Shown here piece by piece: positions 31,547-42,980 of a stretch of DNA of 64,000 bases (position 1 is the stretch's first letter; the number at the start of each line of letters is the position of its first letter). Under the pieces are notes generated by a model. It was not told where the DNA came from, ran no database searches, and saw only the letters and a list, made by a program, of their open reading frames with translations. The DNA comes from Blepharisma stoltei (Eukaryota > Ciliophora > Heterotrichea > Heterotrichida > Blepharismidae), in assembly GCA_914767885.1 (NCBI GenBank), contig CAJZBQ010000018.1, positions 124,001 through 188,000 on the forward strand, given 5' to 3'. The position numbers were made by a program, and so were the translations under genes.

Positions 31547-31993
31547 GAAATAAAATGGTGACGTTGACGGAAATTGGACTCCGAGGCGCACCTCCTATGG
31601 AGCTGTCAGGACCCATTGCTGATGAAGCTGAAGATACAGATCTCATTCCTGTCCTAAGTAGGCTTTCAGTTGGGGAAGCCGTGCCGAAGAGGAAGTTTTA
31701 TTTCTCCCCCGAAGGTTTTTCCCTGTCCCTGCCAGATGGGCTAGACAGGTTTTTCCTACCGCATGGTCTTCCTTCATCGGGACCATCGGGGGCACTCAGA
31801 CAGAAGTGACTCTGTCCAAAGGAGCTGATCCCTTGGACAGGTGGTTTTGACTAGAAATCAAGATGGCGTCGGGCCTGGGAGTATGGCCACATCAGAACCC
31901 GACCTGGAGTCGTCTTTCGAGTTGAGGTGTTGAGATCCGCTGGTTTCGCCCACGTCTGGCCTTTTAAAACTAACTAACTAACTAACTAACTAA
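31547..31993 (+). mobile_element. SINE-like retroelement (copy E3), 447 bp
   Basis: Flanked by an exact 14-bp duplication CTTAATAAAATTGA (31533-31546 and 31994-32007). Starts GAAATAAAATGGTGACG; the 3' end is a (CTAA) tandem tail of about six units. Partly related to the block at 23380 in reverse. Confidence 0.85.
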
Positions 31994-32029
31994 CTTAATA
32001 AAATTGACATATTTTTCAAGGGTATTTAA

Positions 32030-32430
32030 GGAACGGGTTTTATTATTATTGGGATCTGGAGAGGGTAGCGCCTCTCTGTAACGCGAGTGCGAGATTTGGC
32101 TGATTGGAATTGGATGTGGGTCATTCAAGTCTATCAATCATGGACTGCGCAGAGAGTCCGTCCTATTCAAATTAGGGGTCATGTGCGGGGCTTCAAGTAA
32201 TTGGGGTTTCGTATATGTTAAAGTGAGAGGGACTGCCCAAGGCTGGAAACAGAGCAGGGATAACTCTCCGTCCTTAATCATGGAAGGATCGCGGACTTGA
32301 GCATTTCTGGTAGGCTTGGTGATACCTATCTGGTCACAAAAGGCTTCCACCAACTTTTTCTTTTCATGATATATAAGAATAATATTTATCAATTTAATCA
32401 TAGTGAAATATATTAAATTATTCAGCAATT
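32030..32430 (-). mobile_element. Possible retroelement block, minus orientation
   Basis: GC-richer than its flanks; on the minus strand it ends near AATAATAATAAAACCCG, a possible tail. A 96-codon minus-strand ORF lies inside but resembles nothing I know. No duplication found. Confidence 0.4.
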
Positions 32431-33443
32431 GTCATTCGCAAATAGCTGAAATGGTTATTGTCTCTATTTAAAGCATCATAAAAGTTCCCAATTTGGTTTG
32501 AGACAGAAATTTACATGCATAATAGAGAATTCCATTGCTAAGATTAATTCTTTTATTATGCGATATTCTGCTGAGCAACATTTTAGTCAATTTCATGCAT
32601 TCAGACTAAAAATAATGGCAATATATCCCTAGGAAGAGCATAAGATTCACAATATGGTTCACCTTAGACTCCATTGAAAGAATATATTTCTATTTGACGA
32701 AATCTTAAAGTCCTAGTTTAAATTCCTAACTATTTGTTAGTGGAAATTTCGAGTCATAACTGATTTTATATCCTCATCGCCTTTTTGAGTATAAAAGTTA
32801 AGACATTTAGTTGTATGGTCTGAGGTTTAATTTTTTTGCAAATTTTTTAAAGTGCTCTCTTTTTAGTCTTGCCTGAAAATAGCATACTGCAGTCTTATTT
32901 GTGCTCAAAAGCAGTTAAGCTTTTGTCTTAGATTTGGAAATGGCTAATTAGCACATTCCATGCTTATTCATGAGTTAAGTTATTCTTTCTATCTTATCAA
33001 ATAAAATTCTTTGATAAATATAAAATATAAGTCAACTATTTGAGCTAATTTGTAGTTGCATTAAGAATATCGAATTTTCATATTATCTTTAAATAATATT
33101 GCAATCTATTTCTAGCGGGCTATATTAATTGTCTTTGATGACGTCCTCAGAATATTTAAAAATGATCTCTAACTGAGAGGCTGTCATATACTGCAGTTTA
33201 TATGGATGCATAAACTTCCACTAAAGATGACAGAACTATTATGCATTGCGCAGAATTCCAATGCTAATTAATAATCATTCCTTAAAAAAGCGAAAAATAA
33301 TTTTATGCTTTTCTTGCTTCACTTAAATTAAAAAGTTTAATTTTTTATCAGATGTAAAAATCAAAAAATTCGTTGCCAGACTTGATTGGTCACTCCCAAA
33401 GTAATAAATTTCTGTTCAAATTAAGTAATATGGCTATAGTTTA

Positions 33444-33875
33444 ATGAAAACCAAACTGGAGAACTATAAGTTTAAGTGTTATTATGACCATTGCGAGAAA
33501 TCTTACTTAACGAAGTATCATCTTCGAAGGCATATCAATTCTGCCCATCTAAATATAAAAACTTTTACATGTCCGGGCTGCTCGAAGTCTTTTTCAAGCA
33601 AACAAAATTTCAAGGAGCACATGCAATTGCAGTGCGGGCACAAGACATCTATAGGAGAAAAAGAAGTCAAAGTAGAGGCTGAGTTGGCCATTCTAAACAA
33701 GCTCCCTCTGATGGGCAGACTCAGTCAAATTTTCTCTCAAGGAGAAACAATGAGTTTTTCTAAGGCAAAGAACAACAGCAACAGGCCTATGCCAGTGCTC
33801 CCACCAGTAGATGGTGACAGGCAAAGCGTGTGGGGTAATACAAAGATCCCCATTCTTCCAATCCTACTTAATTAG
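33444..33875 (+). CDS. C2H2 zinc-finger protein (143 aa)
   Basis: Two fingers near the N-terminus: CYYDHC with 12 residues to HLRRHINSAH-type histidines (C-x4-C-x12-H-x4-H), and CPGCSKSFSSKQNFKEHMQL then CGH (C-x2-C-x12-H-x6-H). The linker between them is not the canonical TGEKP. The rest is a Lys/Glu segment and a Pro-rich tail ending NTKIPILPILLN. Likely nucleic-acid binding. Start is the first ATG; uninterrupted. Confidence 0.8.
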   Translation: MKTKLENYKFKCYYDHCEKSYLTKYHLRRHINSAHLNIKTFTCPGCSKSFSSKQNFKEHMQLQCGHKTSIGEKEVKVEAELAILNKLPLMGRLSQIFSQGETMSFSKAKNNSNRPMPVLPPVDGDRQSVWGNTKIPILPILLN

Positions 33876-34180
33876 ATAAAGCAGGGAGTGTGGTTCTTTG
33901 TGTAAATAAAATAAAGGGTTTATTATAAATTAAGCTGCTGAGTCTATATTTATTGATTTTTGAGAGCTTTTAGCTTATATTTTGTATTTTCGATATATAA
34001 AGAGTTGTATAAAGAAAGCTCAATGCATTTTGTTTATATTATTGCTACAAATGGATATATTATGTTGGGATCGTCCTAGTATTTTAGAAAGTCTCTATAA
34101 TTTTGATTAGATTGGTTTAAAGAGCATTGTTGTGTTCCATATTTGTGACCAGTTTGGAGGAACTTCGGCTTATATAAAAA

Positions 34181-34327
34181 ATGGGGGAAATTAATATTAA
34201 TTTCGGATCTTTAGATAGAAAATTAGTTAACTCTAATATCAGATGAACTATTGATTTATGCCTACCTCTTAAAGAGCCGATTTGGCAAACCAATTCGCCC
34301 AGCATTATTTTAAAGCTATATATATAA
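34181..34327 (+). CDS. Doubtful small ORF (48 aa)
   Basis: ATG to TAA with one TGA read as Trp (MGEININFGSLDRKLVNSNIR then WTIDLCLPLK). Protein-like composition but short; an overlapping 62-codon ORF exists on the other strand. Either may be chance. Confidence 0.2.
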
Positions 34328-34995
34328 AGATTAAAACACCTTATTTTATGTTTTAGCTCTGAGTTTGGGTATTTATTATTGATACTAAATCATTATCTGA
34401 TTGTGATGTCTTTGTAAATTGGAATAAATTGTTTTCATCAATTATTTTTATAATTTTATTCTGATTCGCTTTTATCTCATTTTCCTTTTAAAATATCTAA
34501 ATTGAAATCTAATTGATTAATTATAAAGAAGATCGTATAAAAATTCAATGATTTTTAACTCTTTGGCTATGATATTTAAATTATCTTCTATCTATATTTT
34601 TGAACCATAAAAATAAACCAGGAATTAAGGATCCTAATTTTTTTGATAAATATAAATAAAGTATTTCAAATAGAATTAAGATAAGCTATTTAAGATAATC
34701 CATTTATTTAAAGGATTTTAAAATTTTTTAATTCTATCGTCATTTATTTTTAAGATGGCGGTATTGAAGACAATTGATGTTTAAATATTATCTTTATATT
34801 TAAATTGAGATACTAAATCCTATTTGAAATATTGATAACTTCTGAATAAGAAAGCCTTCTCTTTATATTAGTTTTTTTACAAGTATATAGAATCCCTTCT
34901 AAATATTTTTCATAGATAAAAGAGTTGAAAAATATAAGTTTAATACTTCTCAGCGCAAAAGTAATAATCTCTCTAGACTAATAGGACTAAAGCTC

Positions 34996-35355
34996 TAACT
35001 CCCCCCCACCTACGTTAGTGAACAAAAAAATTTCGTTCACTCACGGAGGGTTTTATTTTAAAAAAATTTTATATATAAATTTTTTTTTTCAAAATAAAAA
35101 AAAATCCTAATTCGTGAAAATTTGAAAGCAAATATTAATTTAAATTTATAAATTTATGTTTTAAAAAGCAATTCGTTTAAAATTGAACAGAATCAGCTCT
35201 AGATTTCATTATACTAATTATCATTTATATTTCAAATTTTTTTTCCATAAAAAATTTTTCTATTAAAAAAATTTTTGTTCACTCACGGAGGGTGGGTTTT
35301 TGGGAAAAAATAGCGATTTTTTCTAATGGTTTTGTTCACTCACGGAGGGGGGGAG
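34996..35355 (+). mobile_element. MITE copy M3 (360 bp), upstream of calpain A
   Basis: TAACTCCCCCCCACC with a GTTAGTGAACAAAAAAATTT hairpin at the left; right end GTTCACTCACGGAGGGGGGG then AGTA. Core in the same orientation as M1. Confidence 0.9.
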
Positions 35356-35491
35356 TAAAAAAAATGGTATTGATTTCTGATTGATTCAAATCTACTCTAT
35401 TGCATTAATTTTCATATTTTATCTCTTTAAAATTTTCGTTTTTTTATAAGAATAAGCGTTTTAAATTTATGAAAATTAGCATTAAATAGTA

Positions 35492-38400
35492 ATGGCTTGG
35501 TGGAAAAAAGGAGCTCCATCTGCCCCTGAAGGAGAAAAAGCAACAAAAAAGGAGGCAAAAGAAGAGGAAAAAAAGGTCGAGGAGCCAAACAATAAGCCTA
35601 GCTGGGCAAAGGCACCAGCAAAAGAAGATTCTAAGGCTGCCCAGCACAAAGAGCCAGCTTCATCGCAAAGGCCAGAAATATCCAAATCAGCCTCAATAGA
35701 AGAAACAAAGACGGCTTTGACACCAAGCAAGACTTTGCCTATACAAAATATCGATTTCATAGAAAAAGGAGAGCTAGTGAGAGCAGGTACTGGCTTATAT
35801 AAAGGGCTAATAATAGGGACTTCAAATAAAGGTGAGCGAGACCGTATTAGAGCCCTTTTCGATACCCAGCAAGTTCTTTACACTGATCCTCAGTTTCCTC
35901 CTGAACAATCTAGCTTAGCTAACTCCCCCCCCTCCGTGAGTGAACAAAACCATTAGAAAAATCGCTATTTTTTGCCCAAAAAACCCACCCTCCGTGAGTG
36001 AACAAAAATTTTTTTAATCGAAAAATTTTTTATGTAAAAAAATTTTGATATATTAATGATAATTAGTATAATGAAATCTAGAGCCAATTATGTTTAATTT
36101 TAAACGAATTGCTTTTTAAAACATAAATTTTATAAATTAAATTAACATTTGTTTCCATTTTTTGCGAATTAGGATTTTTTTAAATTTCAAAAAAATATAT
36201 TTTTTATAAAATTTATATATAAATGTTTAATTAACCCCCCTCCGTGAGTGAACAAAATTTTTTTGTTCACTCACGGAGGGGGGGGGAGTAAGAATTTTTC
36301 TGGGCTATCCTATAGTGAACAAAAGCTATGAAAATCTTTTCAATGGAAACGTGCATCAGAAATTTATAAAAAGATAATTAATTATTTTTTCTCGGATACT
36401 TCCCTTGGCAAGCATTTTCTCGGCACTGTTTAGTTGAAAATTTTTTCGTAAGACATTTACTCGGAAAAGCTTATTATGTATTGCAATAATTTCTTATCAT
36501 GCATATGCATGTCATTTTGAATTTTGGTATAGAAATTTTTATCATGGGCAAACAGCGCCATCTATGGGAAATTTCTATATGTGAAAACAAAAAAATGCGT
36601 TTCAAAAAGCAGATTTTAGTGCTGCAAATTCTTAATTTAAAATTTCATATTAAAATGGCGCATATAGCGTCCATAAGAAATTTTACCAACGGATTATATT
36701 AATTTTGCGAGATAAATGCCTCAAAAAGACTTACCAATGCTTGTTGAGAAAAATCTAGATCAAGAGGCTTCTAGAATTATAATATTCCGAACTACTGTTT
36801 TTTAAAAGCAATTAAGGCTTAATGATGACATAATACTACTGAAATTCTCATATTATATACAAAATTTATAGTCAGCCTATAAAAGTTTTCAACAATATCG
36901 ATCCAAATGATATCTTGCAAGGAGACCTTGGAGACTGCTATTTCTTATCAACCCTTTCTGCAATAGCTGAATTTCCTAAAAGAATTGAAAAACTTTTTGA
37001 TACCCAAGAATACCAGCCATCAGGCTGCTATACAGTCAACATTTGTGACATGGGGACATGGACTGACTACGTTATTGATGACTTTTTCCCTTATAACCCA
37101 AAAAAAGAAAAAGTCGCATTTTCAGGGCCACATATCCAAAGCGGGATAAGCGAACTTTGGGTACTTTTGATAGAAAAAGCTTGGGCTAAAAGATTTGGGT
37201 CATATAAAGCTATAGACTCAGGGCTTACACAAGATGCATTAAGAGACCTAACTGGAGGCCCATGTGAGACTTTGCCAATAGAAGATGAAAATTTGTGGGA
37301 AAAAGTTCTTACTCCCCCCCCTCCGTGAGTGAACAAAAAAATTTTGTTCACTCGCGGAGGGGTGTTAGTTTTTTTGTTTTTAAAAACATTTATATATAAA
37401 ATTTATAAAAAATATTTTTTTTCGAAATTAAAAAAAATCTAATTCGCAAAAATTTGAAAGCAAATATTAATTTAATTTATAAAATTTATGTTTTAAAAAG
37501 CAATTCGTTTAAAATTAAACAGAATTATCTCTAGATTTCATTATACTAATTATCATTTATATGTCAATTTGTTTTTCCATAAAAATTTTTTGTATTAAAA
37601 AAATTTTTGTTCACTCACGGAGGGTGGGTTTTTGGGCAAAAAATAGCGATTTTTCTAATGGTTTTGTTCACTCACGGGGGGGGGGGGGGGAGTTAGTGCC
37701 GACCAAAGAGATTTTATTATAACAGCTTCTAGCTCTGGAGAAGAAGGAAACGGCGATGCGATAAATGAGCTTGGCTTAGTTACCCTTCATGCGTATTCTG
37801 TAATTGCTGCAAGAGAAATCATATCAAGAAGAGGCCCAGAAAAATTATTACAAATCAGAAACCCATGGGGTTCTCAAGAATGGCAAGGTGCTTGGTCAGA
37901 CAACTCAGACCTATGAACTCCTGAGCTTAAACAACAGCTAGGCTGGAGTAATGAAGATGATGGGACTTTTTGGATGTCTTTTGACGATTTTTCAGAATAT
38001 TTTTCAAATGTCACCATTTGTAGGGTCCATGATGATTATTACTATGAGTCCCTACATTATACACAAGCTAATAATGCATTTTCAGTATTTAAAGTGACAG
38101 TTCATGACGCAGGGGAGACTTATTTTATCTCTACACAAGTAGACGATAGGGTTTTTAGTACTGAAAGTGGCTATACTTATTCTCCTGCTAGAGTCATTGT
38201 AGCTAAGGTAAATGAAAATATTGATCAAGACAGATTATCATATATAAATGCAGTCGGAAACTACGAAGAAAGAGATGTGTGGTGCAGCTCTGAGGTAGAA
38301 GCAGGGACGTATTTGGTATATATAGAAATCAATTTTTCAGGGAACTTTACGAATCAGCTTGCATTTTCTGTGTATTCGGCAGCTCCGGTTACAATAGAAG

Positions 38401-38783
38401 ATGTGACGTTCCAGGAATGGGATTTCATAAGCCAGGTTTATACGTGTGACTTGGCTAGGAAAGAAGTAAAACCTGCCTTGCTTGGCCCTGATGTTTATTT
38501 TTATAGTGTAAATCACTTTGGGGAGCGAAGTGATGGAAAAGTAAAAGAAGGGTTTTTATTTGATGCGATTGAAAATTGTTCCAAAGATTTAGTGCTGGAG
38601 ATGGAAGCTATTCATAAGACGATGATAAATATTGAGATGCTAGGGCAGTTTGCGGGGGCTGATACTTATAAAGTGGTTTTGAGACCTGGAGAGAAAGCAG
38701 TGGTGGTTAAAAAGCAAATTGACTTGGCGGCTGGACACACAACGGCACAAGTTATAAAGAAAAAGAAATTGACTTCGGCTTAA
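35492..38783 (+). CDS. Calpain-like cysteine protease A (678 aa), broken by two MITEs and one IES
   Basis: Calpains are calcium-dependent cytosolic cysteine proteases. After removing 35920-36288, 36365-36866 and 37310-37693 the frame is 679 codons. MAWWKKGAPSAPEGEKATKK opens a Lys/Glu/Pro-rich leader. The protease core has Cys in QGDLGDCYFLSTLSAIAEFP, His in ELGLVTLHAYSVI and Asn in LLQIRNPWGSQEWQG, so the triad is complete. A beta-rich domain III-like region follows (FSVFKVTVHDAGETYFISTQ ...). No penta-EF hand. TGA is Trp in SDLWTPELK (TGG in paralogue B). Its tandem paralogue B starts 237 bp downstream. Confidence 0.92.
35920..36288 (-). mobile_element. MITE copy M4 (369 bp) in calpain A
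   Basis: Removal TA-to-TA joins PPEQSSLA to KNFSGLSYSEQKLW. Left end CTCCGTGAGTGAAC with a second copy about 62 bp inside; right end is the CTCCGTGAGTGAAC hairpin. Nearly identical to M2. Confidence 0.92.
36365..36866. mobile_element. IES in calpain A, 502 bp
   Basis: TA 36365 to TA 36867; removal joins WKRASEIY to SQPIKVFNNIDPND, aligned with paralogue B. Contains GCGCCATCTATGGGAAATTT and a diverged AATGGCGCATATAGCGTCC copy. Confidence 0.85.
37310..37693 (+). mobile_element. MITE copy M5 (384 bp) in calpain A
   Basis: Removal joins WEKVL to SADQRDFIITASSSGEEG, matching WDKIYNANREDWIITAASSG of paralogue B. Hairpin of CTCCGTGAGTGAAC units at the left, G-run at the right. Confidence 0.92.
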
Positions 38784-39020
38784 TAGAAAACAACTTTTTA
38801 ATAATTGCTTTATTCTGTATATGTTAAGTTTTATAATGGGAATCTTCCTGGATTTTGCTATTTTTTATTCTTTTATAAGTTCCTGAAAGAAAAATAAATT
38901 CTTTGACTGTATTTTATATATTTAATATAATAAAAAAAATACTTAGAAAAGCAAAAAGCAATTAAATATATTATGGGATAAAAAATTTAAGTTAAAAACG
39001 GAAACATCAGTTCCAATAAT

Positions 39021-41635
39021 ATGGCGTGGTGGAAAATACAAGGAACCCCTGATGCTTATGAAGATGAGGACGAAGATGTCGATCTTGAATACGGTGAAGA
39101 AGAGGAGGAAGAGGAAGAAGAGGAAGAGCCGTCTTACTCAGATAAAAAACCTGCAGGAACCAAAGTTCTGTTCAGAGAAAGAGAAGAAATCGCTGACATG
39201 GGACAAAACTTATATCGTGAACTTATTTCTAACACTTCAAATCAAGGCCAAACAGACCGTATTCGTCAAAATTACGAAAAATCGAAAACACTGTTCGTCG
39301 ATCAACAATTTCCTGCTGAATCGTCAAGCTTAATCAAAGATCCAACGTTGGCAGATTTCCATACCCAAAGGCTGTGGAGAAGCTTTGTATGGAAAAGGGC
39401 TGAGGAAATATAACTTTTCTGATAAATTATTTATGATCCACAATTTATCTGACTTTATTAGAAAATTCAAAGAAAAAAGCATATTTAAGCAGCCAATAAA
39501 AGTTTTCAATAACATTGACCCTAACGATATCCAGCAAGGCAGCCTAGGAGATTGCTATTTCTTATCAACCCTTTCAGCTATAGCAGAGTTCCCTAAAAGA
39601 ATTGAACAGCTTTTTGACACTCAGGACTACCAACCATCAGGGTGCTATACAGTCAATATTTGCGATATGGGTGTTTGGACTGACTATGTAGTAGATGACT
39701 ATTTCCCATGTACAGCTGATGGAAAAATTGCATTTTCTGGGCCTCATATTGAAAGTGGGATAAGTGAATTGTGGGTGCTACTGCTAGAAAAAGCATGAGC
39801 GAAGAGGTTTGGAAGCTACTGGGCAATTGATGCAGGGTTTACTGAAGATTCGCTTAGAGATCTGACTGGTGGGCCATGTGAAACTGTTTTTAACGAAGAT
39901 GAAGAGATGTGGGATAAAATTTACAATGCAAATAGAGAAGATTGGATTATTACAGCTGCAAGCTCTGGTGAAGAAGGCAATGGAGACGCTGTTAATGAAA
40001 TGGGTTTGGTCACCCTTCACGCTTATGCAGTCATTGATGCTCAAGAAGTTAGATCTAAACGAGGTAACGAAACTATTCTTCAAATTAGAAATCCTTGGGG
40101 GTCTCAAGAGTGGCAAGGAGACTGGTCAGATCAATCAGATCTCTGGACTCCAGAGCTGAAAAAGAAGCTTGGCTGGTCCAACTCAGACGACGGAACTTTT
40201 TGGATGGCTTTTGATGACTTTGCAAGGTACTTTTCTAGTGTGACTATTTGCAGAATCCACGATAGCTACCATTATGAAGCTTTCCATCACTCTCAAAAAG
40301 AAGGACAATTCGCAGTATATAAAGTAACACTTTCTCAGCCTGGCCAAACCTATTTTATTACTACCCAAATGGATTCCAGAAGATTTGCAGAAGAGGATGG
40401 ATATGAATATTCCCCTGTAAGGATTATTGTTGGAAAAGTAAATCCTAGCTTTCTTATATGCATTATTTTTATTTTAATTATTTTCTTTTAATAAATGCAG
40501 ACTGTATTTTTTTATAATTTTATAATAAATACGAGAGTAAGAAGCCAGGGAATAAAGGATGCAAGCTTCAGTATATCAGTGGACTTGCCAATGCATATCA
40601 AAGAGATGTATGGAGTGTAGCTGATCTTGAAGCAGGAACTTATCTTGTTTATGTTGAAATAGACTGGTTGAATGAGCTCACAGATCAATATGGGTTTTCT
40701 GTTTACTCTGCTTCTCCAATCAAGCTTGAAGATGTCACATTCCAAGAAAAAAACTTTCTTCAAGACATTTATAGTGGGTTTAGAAAATTAAAGAAAATAA
40801 TATATGTAATAAAATGAACTAAAAATGAAATAAATTATTTTATACTTACAATCTAGCAAAGCAAGACTCTCAGCCACGATCTATTGGTGAAGGCATCTCC
40901 TTCTATACCTCTACTCACTATGGAGCCAAAGATGACGGGAAATTCATGGAAGGTTTCTTATTTGACTGCATCAGAAATAAATCCAGAAACACCATTATTG
41001 AGCTCGAAATTATGCATAAGTCCTTCGACAACATGGAACTATTAGCCCCATTTGAAGGAGGCGACTCATACAAAGTCAAATTAAATTAAATTTGTGTTGA
41101 TTAAAGTCAGCCGAATTTTTCCGCCTCTGCAAGCTCATCAGCCTTTAAGCTACCTGCTTACACTGACTGCCTATCATTGGCTTCGTCGTACCTGATATGC
41201 TCCCGGGGTGTTAATTAGCTATGGGAATGGGATCTTGGGCCGTAACCCCCAATTTCATACTGAGTACCTGCTGTCTTCAAGTCCCTAATTCGAGTAAAGA
41301 TGGGACCTAGTCTTGGGGACATTCGCCTTCAACTCCATGCTATGAGGAAAAATCCCATATCCCATGTATCACACCTGTGGCACTGCACGAGAAACCACTG
41401 CCCGAAGATTTTAAAGATGCCTACCTTTTACTTGACTTGTTTCCTCTTCTGGACATTGCCTGCAGGTGTTGAGGAAATTGCATTAAAAGATCGGAAGGTC
41501 CCCTCCACCATTTAATATATATACAAAGTCAAATTGAAGCCAGGCGAAAAGGCAGTCGTAGTGAAGAAACAAATCAGCTTGGTAGAAGAAACCAGCGTCG
41601 TTATAAGCATGAGGAAGAAAATAATTCCAATTTAA
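39021..41635 (+). CDS. Calpain-like cysteine protease B (641 aa), broken by three IESs and one retroelement
   Basis: Paralogue of A with the same MAWWK start but a poly-Glu leader (GEEEEEEEEEEEPSYSDKK). Catalytic Cys in QGSLGDCYFLSTLSAIAEFP, His in EMGLVTLHAYAVI, Asn in ILQIRNPWGSQEWQG. Trp of LEKAWAKRFGSYW is TGA where A has TGG. Removing 39409-39481, 40446-40537, 40770-40840 and the retroelement with one duplication copy gives 642 codons. The restored tail, GGDSYKVKLKPGEKAVVVKK, aligns with A. Insert positions differ between paralogues except one: the IES before QPIKVFNNID lies at the same place in both. Confidence 0.92.
39409..39481. mobile_element. IES in calpain B, 73 bp
   Basis: TA 39409 to TA 39482; removal gives KRAEEIFKQPIKVFNNIDPN. 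Same protein position as the 502-bp IES of calpain A. Confidence 0.85.
40446..40537. mobile_element. IES in calpain B, 92 bp
   Basis: TA 40446 to TA 40538; removal joins IIVGKVNP to KKPGNKGCKLQYISG. Confidence 0.75.
40770..40840. mobile_element. IES in calpain B, 71 bp
   Basis: TA 40770 to TA 40841; removal gives FLQDIYTYNLAKQD, aligned with FISQVYTCDLARKE in A. Confidence 0.85.
41083..41520 (-). mobile_element. SINE-like retroelement in calpain B (copy E7)
   Basis: Exact 15-bp duplication ATACAAAGTCAAATT at 41068-41082 and 41521-41535. On the minus strand it starts ATTAAATGGTGGAGGGG. Removing it with one repeat restores YKVKLKPGEKAV. Confidence 0.85.
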
Positions 41636-41658
41636 GTTAAACTTTCTTAATAATTTAA

Positions 41659-42184
41659 TGCATTAAAATGACGACACCTGCCAACCTGCCTTTGTTGGTG
41701 CAACAGTCCAGACTTATGGCTACAGCGAATTGGGAGGATTCTAAGCCGAGAATCAAGTGCAGGCTCAAGAGGCATGCATCTAGATATGTTTTGGTTGCTT
41801 TCCTGTGTTTGGAAATGGAGGTGCTCAACAACGTCCTTTAGGATCCGAGGACCCATGGGCATTCCTCAACCGAGAAAATGGGGATTTTGGCCCAGGTCAC
41901 AGGGGAGTAGTCTTTTTCCTGTAACTGTCGAAGGAAGGCACTTCAGCAACTGAAAGACTCCACAGATACTCTAATCACCCATAGCAGGGCTGCAGAAATC
42001 CATAAGCCCACTCAAGACTCAAGCAGTAAGGAGGAGACAGATAGTAACGGAAGTGGTATCTACCTCCCAGGGCAAAGAACCTGGGCTGGAGTCGAAAAGC
42101 AGTAGAGCCTCCCTCCCGTACAGGAGGTCTTTGGCGACTGCATCACCAATATGGCCAACTCCTGACTTTTAATAAATCCTAATT
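41659..42184 (+). mobile_element. SINE-like retroelement (copy E4), intergenic
   Basis: CTTAATAATTTAA (41646-41658) and CTTAATACTTTAA (42185-42197) flank it. Starts GCATTAAAATGACGACACC. Shares GGAAATGGAGGTG, GGGGATTTTGGCCCAGG and GCAGGGCTGCAGAAATCC with copies E1 and E5. The right duplication overlaps the stop of the CEP41-like gene. Confidence 0.8.
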
Positions 42185-42193
42185 CTTAATACT

Positions 42194-42773
42194 TTAACGG
42201 TTATTTGTAATGGTTTTACTAGGTTTTTTTGGAAGTTCTGGGATTTCGCCTTCTATAAACTGAGGGAAATTCACAAAAAATTCATTGATTCCTCCAGAAA
42301 GCAAATAAATATTATCATAGCCTCTTAAAGCAAATTTTTGGGCTGCTTCTACACCTGGCCTTTCTTCCCAGGAATAAACGATAATGAATTTATCAGGCTG
42401 GTTTCTAAGTCGGAACACTTCTGGAATTATTCGATCTCGAGTGATATTGGGTGCAGGGAAGCAAATGCTTTCTTTTATGTGGAAAAGGTGATAGTCGTCT
42501 TCTTCTCTTACGTCAAGTATCACAAATTCTGAATCTTCGGTGATGCCGAGAGCTTGAGTGTTGACTGTGATAACTGAAAATGTGGATAATGCATCACTAA
42601 GGGCACTGCTGTAAATGCTGGCATTGTCAGTCATTTCTTTGAATTCTTCATGGCCAGCTTCGTTAGGGTTATCTCTTTTTATATTTTCTAAGATCCCAAA
42701 TTAATAAGAAGCATATTTTTTGGTTGGCTATTAATTTTGTATCATTATGAACTTCTATCAGATTTTTTTCCAT
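42194..42773 (-). CDS. CEP41: CEP41-like rhodanese-domain protein (170 aa)
   Basis: Removing the 67-bp IES at 42689-42755 joins MEKNLI to ENIKRDNPNEAGHEEFKEMT. The rhodanese domain spans about residues 50-150: EFVILDVREEDDYHLFHIKE, CFPAPNITR, KFIIVYSWEE and ALRGYDNIYLLSGGINEFFV. The catalytic-loop Cys of active rhodaneses is replaced (YSWEERPG), as in CEP41. CEP41 is a basal-body and cilium protein needed for tubulin glutamylation. The match includes the LSGG..F...FP pattern. This is shorter than animal CEP41 (about 370 aa). Confidence 0.8.
42689..42755. mobile_element. IES in the CEP41-like gene, 67 bp
   Basis: TA 42689 to TA 42756, just after the sixth codon; other TA pairs are possible. 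Confidence 0.65.
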
Positions 42774-42980
42774 ATTGACTCTTTTAGTATTATAGTAGTT
42801 ATATTTAAACTAAGAAAATGAAATAAATCAATGAATTATATTGAGTATTATATTATAAATATAAAAATATATTCAAAAGTATTATAGCAATATATTTAAA
42901 TTAAAATAAAAAAAGGATATTTTAAATCAATTATCAAAGATAATCAATAAATATTTTTGGAAAAAAAAAAATATAGCTGT

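Larger units (their letters stand above)
31286..33443. other. Long non-coding stretch with repeats
   Basis: Holds retroelement copy E3 and a second GC-rich block (both listed). 32440-33443 is AT-rich with no ORF, repeat or RNA gene recognised. Confidence 0.5.
33876..35491. other. Non-coding stretch upstream of calpain A
   Basis: Apart from a doubtful 48-codon ORF and MITE M3, nothing recognised; AT-rich throughout. Confidence 0.5.

Noticed and set aside
32138..32428. 96-codon minus-strand ORF, possible LINE fragment
   Set aside because: No reverse transcriptase or endonuclease motif seen; kept only as a possible repeat block.
41647..41862. 71-codon ORF downstream of calpain B
   Set aside because: Inside retroelement E4, no similarity to a known protein.
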